A stretch of DNA of 64,000 nt from NCBI GenBank assembly GCA_028822845.1, contig JAPKCS010000005.1, positions 1 through 64,000 of the forward strand, in the 5' to 3' direction. This DNA is from Candidatus Poseidoniaceae archaeon (GTDB taxonomy: Archaea; Thermoplasmatota; Poseidoniia; Poseidoniales; Poseidoniaceae). The notes under the pieces are model-generated. The model was given only the letters and a program-made list of their open reading frames with translations. It searched no databases and was not told the DNA's origin. The position numbers and the translations under genes are program-made. Within the stretch, counting starts at the first letter, position 1; the number at the start of each line of letters is the position of its first letter. Below are positions 52,567 to 59,906 of this stretch, piece after piece.

Positions 52567-52923
52567 TCAGAGCGGTTGAATCATAACGATTCGGTGTTCT
52601 TTTATTGCCATGCACTTGGCAACTTTCATTGCAGTTTCCATATCGGTTGTTGCTCCAATGACTTTCTGACCATCCTCTTCGTGAAGAATGAGTTTGTGTG
52701 TAAGATTGTGAAGTGTACCTTCTTCGATTCGTTCAAAAACCCAGTGTTCGTTTTCGATTCGAACCATGGCTGGAATTTCGACCAATGGGCCCATGGCCTC
52801 ACCGATTCGTTCAGTCCGTGTCTTCAGGCCGCGCAGATCCCGCAGTGGACTCCAACTGCGTCGTCGTACGTTCGTTTTGACTCGTTTTTTCTGCTCAACG
52901 CCTTCTCTAAATGCTCGTGCCAT
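52567..52923 (-). CDS. Small basic protein of unknown function
   Basis: The start at 52923 (MARAFREGVEQKKRVKTNVRRRSWSPLRDLRG) follows the ORF-track start by 4 residues. The 118-residue product has a very basic first third, then strand-like segments (MVRIENEHWVFERIEEGTLHNLTHKLILHEEDGQKVIGAT) and a final helix (DMETAMKVAKCMAIKEHRIVMIQPL). The basic part suggests RNA or DNA binding. I know no close family. Confidence 0.6.
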   Translation of the reverse strand: MARAFREGVEQKKRVKTNVRRRSWSPLRDLRGLKTRTERIGEAMGPLVEIPAMVRIENEHWVFERIEEGTLHNLTHKLILHEEDGQKVIGATTDMETAMKVAKCMAIKEHRIVMIQPL

Positions 52924-53020
52924 TATGGGTCCCATCCCGTGAAATCCTGAGATTCCAGTCGGAAGGCTTCCTCAATTGCTAATAAGAAGCGCGACGGCGA
53001 ACAGGCCCAAGAACCCGTTT

Positions 53021-54394
53021 TCAAGAGGTCGCGTCATTTGCTATTGGTTTGTGCATCAAGAGCCCAATTGTAGCGATGCACAAAGGAGGGAATGCGAAAC
53101 AAATCGCCGCCAAAAGAGCATTGCTGGAAAGCAAAGGCAGCATCAGAGCGGCAAGCGTTGTCACAGTCATTGGAGCGATGATGAACCCTCGAGATGGTGA
53201 CCTGACGTCAGATTCAATCATCCAGGGCACAACCATGGTCCAAGCCAGTCCTAGCCAAACGCCTGGAAGAAGATACACGCCAAGCGGCGTCATGGCCATC
53301 ACAATCATGGGAGTGAACACGCCCATGGCTCGAAGCCACCATGTTTCCGGGCGTGGTGCAGCATCGAACCCAAGCGTCGGCATCAACTGAACAAGAAGCA
53401 TCGACCCAACGACGGCTGTGCTCAACCAGAAGCCATACAGATTGGCCCCTGCCGATTTGCTGAAGACAGGTGTCGTTTGGAGCAATGTGCACACGCTCAC
53501 CACCATGAGGACAGTGACGCATGCGAACGTAGCCAAGAGGGCAAAACTCCGCTGCTCCCCGTGCAAGAGGCGACTCTCGATTTTTCGTGAGGGTTGTAAA
53601 ACAAGCGAGAGCAGGACCGTTGCGTGCAGCACCATCAGCAACACCACGATGTGCGTTGGTGAAGTTGGATCATCAATCCAAGCCTGCCATGCCTCTGGAC
53701 CGCTCGCAATCCACGCCAGGCAAACCACGATCAGAACAACGCATTTGATCGAGGCTTTTTGTGCTAGGTTCGCAAGATCTACATCGATGGAATACACGCT
53801 TGATGCAGCGAATAATTCGCCACCAAACATCACCATGAGGGCGAAGAGCATTGGCAGCATTGCGTTGGAGAGCGATGGCAATCCAGCGATGCTTTGTTCG
53901 GGCAAAGGGCTCGAAGCAGTGTAGGCCTGATCGGGAAACAAGACACGTGCAGCAAGAAGCAAGCACAGGGCACAGTACATCATCATGCGTTGACGAACAG
54001 CGATTGAAGCATCTTCTCCCAGCGCCTTCACAGCCGGAAGACGGTGGGAACAGACTGCAAATGTAGCTGCGGCAAAGGCAGCAATTTCGATGCCACCTTG
54101 GCCGCCGAGCAGGAGGGTGATGCGCTCAAACAACGATGCGCTTTCTGGTAACGATTGAATCACTTCCATGTGAGTGGAATCAGCCAACAGAACCGCCAAT
54201 GCTCGGTGGAGAAACAGCCAAGCGAGCATGAAGGGGGGCGACCATCGAAGCAGAAGTGAGGGGAGGTCGCCTGAACTGCTTTGAACTTCGGAAGCCTTCT
54301 TTTCGATGGAGGCGATGACAATCCAAAGAGTGAGCAGGAGGGCGAGTACGGGGAAAAACCACGGCATGGTGTCTCCCAACATGATTTCGACCAC
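53021..54394 (-). CDS. Polytopic membrane protein of unknown function
   Basis: The product has 457 residues. A GTG at 54394 has AGGAG 9 bases upstream and is preferred; ATG alternatives occur at 54382 and 54367. About eleven hydrophobic segments are visible across the length, beginning MPWFFPVLALLLTLWIV near residue 10 and ending SNALLAAICFAFPPLCIATIGLL. A short acidic loop (SQSS-like) follows the first segment. No transporter signature is recognised. It is divergent from the RNA methyltransferase gene (about 60 bases). Confidence 0.7.
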   Translation of the reverse strand: MVEIMLGDTMPWFFPVLALLLTLWIVIASIEKKASEVQSSSGDLPSLLLRWSPPFMLAWLFLHRALAVLLADSTHMEVIQSLPESASLFERITLLLGGQGGIEIAAFAAATFAVCSHRLPAVKALGEDASIAVRQRMMMYCALCLLLAARVLFPDQAYTASSPLPEQSIAGLPSLSNAMLPMLFALMVMFGGELFAASSVYSIDVDLANLAQKASIKCVVLIVVCLAWIASGPEAWQAWIDDPTSPTHIVVLLMVLHATVLLSLVLQPSRKIESRLLHGEQRSFALLATFACVTVLMVVSVCTLLQTTPVFSKSAGANLYGFWLSTAVVGSMLLVQLMPTLGFDAAPRPETWWLRAMGVFTPMIVMAMTPLGVYLLPGVWLGLAWTMVVPWMIESDVRSPSRGFIIAPMTVTTLAALMLPLLSSNALLAAICFAFPPLCIATIGLLMHKPIANDATS

Positions 54395-54453
54395 AGGGGT
54401 TCACTCCTTGAGCATGGCGGAAGCAAGATAGTGAGGCGGCCGAACCCCGTTGC

Positions 54454-56238
54454 ATGTCGCGGGGTGAATGGCAAGACCAAGACCTGCTCGCTGTGGCACG
54501 AGATACGCCTCTGGCAAACCTCGCATTGAACCTTGGATTGGACCTCGATGCTTGGTTGGCTTCAGCGACAGAAAGTCTTCCTGAAACCCTCCGCATCACT
54601 CCAAATCGTTATGATCGCTCATGGACGGAAGCAACCCTGCGATCAATCGGCGGCGCTCCGCTCCCTTGGGCGGAAGACGACTTTGCATGGCAGATGCCCT
54701 TTGCTCGAGGCCAAGCGCCAGATGCGCGAGCAAAACACATCCTGGCGCTCATGCATGAATCTGGCCGCATCACGCGGCAAGAAGCAGCGAGCATGCTTCC
54801 TGTCCTCGTTCTCAATCCTTCTTCAGGAGAGTTGGTGCTCGATATGTGCGCAGCGCCCGGTTCCAAAGCGACTCAAATTGCAGAAGCAATTCACCCGGAA
54901 GGCGTTGTTGTCGCCAATGAACCAGTCTCGGGACGGGTCAACATGCTTGTGTCCAACCGCGGTCGTTTGGCCATTTCAAACATGCTCATCAACCAACAAG
55001 ACGGTCGCCATTTGGGGCGAATCCCCCCGCCTGGCTATGATGGAATTGTTGCAGATGTCCCGTGCACAGGTTCGGCAACAACCCGGAAGAACCGCAACGT
55101 GTGGTGGAAATGGTCGCCAAAAAATGGACGAAGCCTGTTCAACCTCCAAGTGGAGATTGCCTTCCGAGGTGCGACATTGTTGCGCCCGGACCACAACCTT
55201 GTCTATTCGACATGCAGCATGGACCCGTGTGAAAACGAAGCTGTTGTCGCTGAACTTCTAAGGCGAGCTCCATGGCTCGAACTTGTGCCAATCGACCGGG
55301 CCAACCTCGAGGGTTTGGTGCTTCACAATGGATTGAGTCAATGGGATATCCTTGACGAAGAAGGCCGACCTTGCGTCGGTCTCAAAGCCCTTGAAGTCCC
55401 TTCAATCCACGCCTCTCATTTTGCTCCAAAGCAACGCTGTTCAATGGCCGAGGCCCTCGGTATCGAAGTCGATGAAGCCTTAGAAACCACCATCGAAGCG
55501 ACGTTGCCCCACTGCCTACGCCTGTACCATCACGACAATGACACGGGTGGATTTTTCGTAGCCCAGTTGAGGCATAAACCCGAATCAACCCCCGGGAACG
55601 TCGCTCGAACCTTTGTTCCAAAGCGCTATCAAAATCCTGAATCTGGCTGGGTGCCAATGGTGCTCGATCAACCACGCCCCAACCGCCATTCGATCTACCC
55701 CGCTCCGCAGCCGATCGTCGAAGAGGTTCAGGAACGCTACGGGCTCAACGACAGCGATTGGTCATGGTGGCACCGTGGAAAACGTTTGAACATCGCACCG
55801 AAATTAGTCGAAGAGCGAATTTTCAGCCGCCAGTGCCCGAACAAAAAAGGAAACTTGTGGCCAGGAGGCACCTTCCATCCGCTGAAACTCATCCACGTCG
55901 GTCTGCCAGCATTCACTCAGAAGCGAAAGATCTGGCGTTCACGCCAAGAGTCGGTTCCAGCGTTGCGTCACCTTATCACCGCCTCAACACCCGCCATTTC
56001 TCCAGAAACACTCGAACGAATGCTTCGCGGCTGGGCACCGCTCATGGAAGATTACGCAGAAGCCTTTGGATCGATTGAGGAAGAAGGGCCAGTTCTGCTG
56101 TCGTGCGCTTTACCATGCGGTGAAGCACTGGTCTCAGGATGGGTTGGAGCCCGTCTCACGCTGATGATCGACCGAGTCGGACGAGATGTCTTACGAATGA
56201 AACTCGGTATGCCGACAGAAGCTGACGAGGAAGAATGA
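54454..56238 (+). CDS. NSUN-type RNA (cytosine-5) methyltransferase
   Basis: The product has 594 residues. The SAM-binding motif is VLDMCAAPGSKATQIAEAI (near 128). The two cysteines of the mechanism are visible: DVPCTGSATTRKNRNVWWKW (near 205) and STCSMDPCENEAVV (near 250), the second being the nucleophile in the TC motif. The TRKN pattern after the first cysteine resembles the eukaryotic NSUN2/Trm4 branch, which methylates tRNA. The C-terminal 300 residues contain further RNA-binding modules, probably PUA-like. It acts on tRNA or rRNA in the cytosol. Confidence 0.9.
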   Translation: MSRGEWQDQDLLAVARDTPLANLALNLGLDLDAWLASATESLPETLRITPNRYDRSWTEATLRSIGGAPLPWAEDDFAWQMPFARGQAPDARAKHILALMHESGRITRQEAASMLPVLVLNPSSGELVLDMCAAPGSKATQIAEAIHPEGVVVANEPVSGRVNMLVSNRGRLAISNMLINQQDGRHLGRIPPPGYDGIVADVPCTGSATTRKNRNVWWKWSPKNGRSLFNLQVEIAFRGATLLRPDHNLVYSTCSMDPCENEAVVAELLRRAPWLELVPIDRANLEGLVLHNGLSQWDILDEEGRPCVGLKALEVPSIHASHFAPKQRCSMAEALGIEVDEALETTIEATLPHCLRLYHHDNDTGGFFVAQLRHKPESTPGNVARTFVPKRYQNPESGWVPMVLDQPRPNRHSIYPAPQPIVEEVQERYGLNDSDWSWWHRGKRLNIAPKLVEERIFSRQCPNKKGNLWPGGTFHPLKLIHVGLPAFTQKRKIWRSRQESVPALRHLITASTPAISPETLERMLRGWAPLMEDYAEAFGSIEEEGPVLLSCALPCGEALVSGWVGARLTLMIDRVGRDVLRMKLGMPTEADEEE

Positions 56239-56247
56239 GGTTTTGCT

Positions 56248-57447
56248 ATGCGTGGCGTCTTGTTTTTGATCACATTTGTTGCGCTTCTCACCTCATGTGC
56301 AGCACCTCTGGCGCTGGCAGCAGAAGATTCACTAAGCACCGTTTCCAAGTCGATTCCTGCGCCTGAGGCTCAAAGCCAGATGCTCATTGAATCGTTTTTG
56401 CAGGACAACGGCGACGCCCCAATTGGCGCTGATGAAGGCGAAGGTATTCGCTTGTCGTGGTGGTCATGGAGCGATGAAACCGGATCGGATTGGCCAGACG
56501 ATGATGCCAAAGCTCGCTACGGCCAACTCGGGTTGGTCGGAGAACCAAAAACGGTGTACAATGGGCAGCCAGAGGCGTCCACGGCACGCAGTCTTCAACT
56601 CGAACAACCCTTGCTCGACCTTCAAGGCCAGATTGAATTGGTGCGCGACGAATCAGGAGGCATCGGCATTTCGCTGCCCGTTGCATTCACACCCAATGTC
56701 AACTTAAGCGACTCAACGGTGTTATCCATTTTCATCAGTGAAGACCGGGCTGTGGATCAGCACGGTCGTGTAGCCCACCACCTTGTTCGAGACATGATGC
56801 CTCAAGTTGGGTTTTCAATCCAAGCAAACAACACCACTGAAACAACGTGGACCGTTCCTTCCACGCATCTGCTTGCGGCAGGCATTGATTTCGATGAACA
56901 ACCCCACGGGTGGCACATCACCCTCGCGTTCTTCGGAGGGGTTGAAGGCGAAGAGGAAGAGCGCTTGATCAGCCTCCATCACACCTCGATGCCAACCTCG
57001 TGGGATGGCGTTTCTGCTGGTGATTTCTTCCTTCCGGGCTTTCTTTTGCTGCTTTGTGTGGTCATTGCTTCAGGGGCCGTCATGGGTTCATTCAAGCGGG
57101 AAAAAGGCATGCCGAAAATCGATGCACAGTGGACATCTTCTGACCCTCCATTGCTGCAATTTAGGATCCTCGCTGGTAGCCAACAAGTGACGCTCAATGG
57201 GTGCGCATGCATCGAGCCATGGGCGATTCGAGGCGGCTTCAAACGGGTCAAGATTTCAGCCGAGCACCATCACGAGTTCACCATTCGTTTCAAACGGGTC
57301 GAACCTCAAGATTGCCATCTTTCATTGAATGTGGAAGTGGATGAGTTGGGGTCATGGACGCAGTACCTTCGCCTTCCATCATCCCGCGATGGAGTCCGAA
57401 GCGTTGAAGACGATGGGCATGAAGCAACAGTCGGTGATGAAGTATGA
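56248..57447 (+). CDS. Secreted, membrane-anchored protein with cytosolic domain
   Basis: The product has 399 residues. The N-terminal signal peptide is MRGVLFLITFVALLTSCAAPLALA; LTSC is a possible lipobox but the usual signal cleavage at ALA is equally likely. An outer domain (about 25-255) with VNLSDSTVLSIF and HVTLAFFGGVEGE-like strands is followed by a membrane helix at about 262-282 (LPGFLLLLCVVIASGAV). A cytosolic domain of about 110 residues ends it. The family is unrecognised. Its stop overlaps the start of the Lrp-type regulator (ATGA), so a link in expression is clear. Confidence 0.7.
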   Translation: MRGVLFLITFVALLTSCAAPLALAAEDSLSTVSKSIPAPEAQSQMLIESFLQDNGDAPIGADEGEGIRLSWWSWSDETGSDWPDDDAKARYGQLGLVGEPKTVYNGQPEASTARSLQLEQPLLDLQGQIELVRDESGGIGISLPVAFTPNVNLSDSTVLSIFISEDRAVDQHGRVAHHLVRDMMPQVGFSIQANNTTETTWTVPSTHLLAAGIDFDEQPHGWHITLAFFGGVEGEEEERLISLHHTSMPTSWDGVSAGDFFLPGFLLLLCVVIASGAVMGSFKREKGMPKIDAQWTSSDPPLLQFRILAGSQQVTLNGCACIEPWAIRGGFKRVKISAEHHHEFTIRFKRVEPQDCHLSLNVEVDELGSWTQYLRLPSSRDGVRSVEDDGHEATVGDEV

Positions 57448-57899
57448 ACCTCGATGAGACCGACCGAGCCATCCTCGAAGTGTTGCTTGAGGACGCACGC
57501 ACCAGCCAACGTGCGCTCGCACGAAAAGTTGGCATCGCACAAGGCACCGTTCTCAACCGTCTTCGACGCCTCGAAGAAATGGGTGTCATCAAAGGGTACA
57601 GCGTGATGCTGGACCCCGGTGCAGTAGGATGGTCGATGACCATCATGGCTGGTTTACGAATCATGAAGGGTCAGATGATCGATGTCCAGACTCAAATCGC
57701 TGCCGACCCGCGCGTCTTTGCCGTTTACGATGTCACTGGCGATTGGGATTCGATGGTGCTGGCGCGCGTTAAGGACCGCGCTGATTTGGATGACTTGACC
57801 AAGACGGTGTTCACCCTTGACGGCGTCACTCGTTCCTACACCCACGTCGTTTTGAACACGGTGAAAGAAGACGGACTGCCTCGCCCTGTGTCGGAATGA
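57444..57899 (+). CDS. Lrp/AsnC family transcriptional regulator
   Basis: The product has 151 residues. The N-terminal helix-turn-helix (DRAILEVLLEDARTSQRALARKVGIAQGTVLNRLRRLEEMGVIKGY, about 6-51) is followed by the ligand-binding RAM domain (about 60-145) with VFAVYDVTGDWDSMVLARVKDR. It starts with the ATGA overlap of the preceding membrane protein gene. Its effector, possibly an amino acid, and its targets cannot be determined here. Confidence 0.95.
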   Translation: MNLDETDRAILEVLLEDARTSQRALARKVGIAQGTVLNRLRRLEEMGVIKGYSVMLDPGAVGWSMTIMAGLRIMKGQMIDVQTQIAADPRVFAVYDVTGDWDSMVLARVKDRADLDDLTKTVFTLDGVTRSYTHVVLNTVKEDGLPRPVSE

Positions 57900-57909
57900 A
57901 GCAGAAGTT

Positions 57910-58401
57910 CTACTTCGAGTTGTGATCATCGTATTCATCGATGAATGGTAGCAATTCATAGGCCATGCTTTTGAGCGATTCAACCACCCTTGTTTCCGGT
58001 TTAAGCGACTTCATCAGCACCGTACGAGCCTCTTCGGAGATCTTGACATCCATGCTTTCTAAGCGTCTGCGGAGTTCAGACTGAAGGCGTCCACCCGTGC
58101 GGTCCCAATCCATCAATATGCACAGGGACGGGCCGTTGTCAGCGGTGCGGCGAACGCCGTAAGTTTCGTACAAATAGGCGACGAGCCGCTCGATTGGCCA
58201 GCCGCGATTCAGCATTTCAATCGGCCCTGAAAAACCAAGCGCTGTGAGTGCCATTTTGTCTCGTTTCCCTTCGACAAGGATTGGCCAATCAAGCGTTCGA
58301 TTCAACATGCGTGCATTGGCCAACGCTTCACCAGCGAGGCGAAACCGCAGAGCTGCATCGCCCGAACCAAGCGGTGAGCGATGCTTCGAATCTCGGGTCA
58401 T
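57910..58401 (-). CDS. Toprim domain protein
   Basis: The product has 163 residues. The Toprim fold is visible in ILVEGKRDKMALTALGF (glutamate near 44) and SLCILMDWDRTGGRLQSELRRRLE (DxD near 98). The domain order and small size match the archaeal Toprim proteins related to RNase M5/DnaG (COG1658-like). It could cut or bind nucleic acid. Its ATG overlaps the stop of the DUF167 gene by 4 bases, so the two are coupled. Confidence 0.8.
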   Translation of the reverse strand: MTRDSKHRSPLGSGDAALRFRLAGEALANARMLNRTLDWPILVEGKRDKMALTALGFSGPIEMLNRGWPIERLVAYLYETYGVRRTADNGPSLCILMDWDRTGGRLQSELRRRLESMDVKISEEARTVLMKSLKPETRVVESLKSMAYELLPFIDEYDDHNSK

Positions 58402-58718
58402 CGATCCTCCATGGCGTGCTCAAGGGCAGTGAGTATGGTGGCGCATTCGCTGGCCTCAATTCGCACGGTTTTCTTCCTCGATGTAAGTCCATTCGTGATG
58501 CTGAGCGACGCCTTTGGCACCTTCAAGGTCCGACTTAGAAAGGCCAAAACCGCTTGGTTTGCCTGACTTTTTTGAGCAGGTTCAACCACCGCTATGCCGA
58601 GGCGAGACCGCCAAGGGTTGACTTCGAGCAATCGCTCAGTGTGGGCTCCAGGCTGAACTTCAACCGACAACAAGACCGCTCCGTCAAGCGTTGCTTGGAG
58701 GCAGGAATGCGTTGCCAT
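58398..58718 (-). CDS. DUF167 (YggU-like) protein
   Basis: The start at 58718 (MATHSCLQATLDGAVLLSVEVQPGAHTERLL) matches the family better than the ORF-track start. The 106-residue product has the family pattern SVEVQPGAHTERLLEVNPWRSRLGIAVVEPAQKSQANQAVLAFLSRTLKVPKASLSITNGLTSRKKTVRI. Known relatives are small, widespread and uncharacterised. It overlaps the Toprim gene, with which it forms an operon. Confidence 0.9.
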   Translation of the reverse strand: MATHSCLQATLDGAVLLSVEVQPGAHTERLLEVNPWRSRLGIAVVEPAQKSQANQAVLAFLSRTLKVPKASLSITNGLTSRKKTVRIEASECATILTALEHAMEDR

Positions 58719-58872
58719 GGCGTTCCATCCGGCCCGCCGTTTATCAACCTGACACGATGAAGTTGGCATCATAAAAGGAACCTAAAAAGCCACAAAAAGG
58801 CCCTAAAACGGGGTGGCTGAAACGCGCGACTCAAGCGGTGAAAGACAATGATGACGAAGGTGGGCTCGACAA

Positions 58873-58884
58873 GGGTTTAAGTCC
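58873..58884 (+). promoter_or_regulatory. TATA-like box of the cytochrome oxidase operon
   Basis: GGGTTTAAGTCC lies 33 bases before the ATG at 58917, with the TTTAAG core shared with other promoters in this window. Confidence 0.5.
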
Positions 58885-58916
58885 GGTCCCATCGGCCATG
58901 AGTTTGAGGATATACT

Positions 58917-59906
58917 ATGCCTGCTGAAGACACTGTTTTCAACGTCTTGTATGACAAGTTCATGTTTTGGAGTATCGTCGTGGGGATTTTCACCTTCGGC
59001 TGGATGTTCATCGCTATGCTGCGCTACCGCGACGGTGTCGAGCCCGTGGAGAACATGGACAAGTACCACATCGAGGTGGGGTCGTTTCCTGTCGACTCTC
59101 ACAACACAAAACTCGAAGTTTTGTTTTACGTGCTTCCAACCGTCATTGTCGTTTGGTTGACCATGATGGCCCTTGCTTCAAACACAGCGGTCTGGAGCGT
59201 CGATGAAAATGAACCAACCTACAACATCGACATCGTAGGCAAGCAGTGGTTCTGGGAATTCCATTACACAGAAGCCTTGACGTGGGAAGATCCGGGAACG
59301 GGCATCGACGTTGACTGGCAAGGCAACATGCTCATGGTCCATGCGCAAAACACCACTGGGGTCAATGTCACGGTGGCGATTGACGGCGTGGAAACCGATT
59401 ACCAACTCAACGCTTCAACGGGCATGTTTGCCCTTTCAGGCGTCATGTTTGACGTGGAACTTCATTCGAAGGTCACCGTCGTTGATGCTGATGAAAACCT
59501 GCTCCACACATGGGAACACCTGCCAGTTGGAACAATCCTCTCAAGCGCCGGCGGTCAACACCTGATTTTGCCCTGTGACAAGATCAGCATCCTTTCCCTT
59601 CACTCCCGCCCATCCGATGCTTCGAACCCGAACTACGTCGGTGTCCAGCACTCCTTCTGGCTCCCTGAATGGGGCGTCAAAGAAGACTTGGTCCCTGGAC
59701 TTGAAGCTGGTACAGTGATGTACGCTCAACCTGATGACTTGGGCACCTTCCCAATCCGATGTGCCGAATACTGTGGCATGGATCACTCCAAGATGCAAGG
59801 GAACGTCGACATCGTCGCAACTGAAGGCGAGACATGTGAAAAAGACACCGGGGTCAAGAAGCAATCCTCCCAAGACGGAGAAGCAGCAAACGGAGGTGGG
59901 TATTGA
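58917..59906 (+). CDS. coxB: Cytochrome c oxidase subunit II
   Basis: The product has 329 residues. Two membrane helices lie at about 15-38 and 60-85, after which comes the outer CuA domain. The electron entry site is PIRCAEYCGMDHSKMQG (near 283-297), with the histidine from VQHSFWLPEWG (near 246) completing the ligands. The WFWEFHY segment (near 107) is also typical. A long insertion lies between it and HSFW. The extra-membrane domain receives electrons and passes them to subunit I. It is the first gene of the coxB-A-C-D operon. The C-terminus is charged (GETCEKDTGVKKQSSQDGE). Confidence 0.95.
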   Translation: MPAEDTVFNVLYDKFMFWSIVVGIFTFGWMFIAMLRYRDGVEPVENMDKYHIEVGSFPVDSHNTKLEVLFYVLPTVIVVWLTMMALASNTAVWSVDENEPTYNIDIVGKQWFWEFHYTEALTWEDPGTGIDVDWQGNMLMVHAQNTTGVNVTVAIDGVETDYQLNASTGMFALSGVMFDVELHSKVTVVDADENLLHTWEHLPVGTILSSAGGQHLILPCDKISILSLHSRPSDASNPNYVGVQHSFWLPEWGVKEDLVPGLEAGTVMYAQPDDLGTFPIRCAEYCGMDHSKMQGNVDIVATEGETCEKDTGVKKQSSQDGEAANGGGY

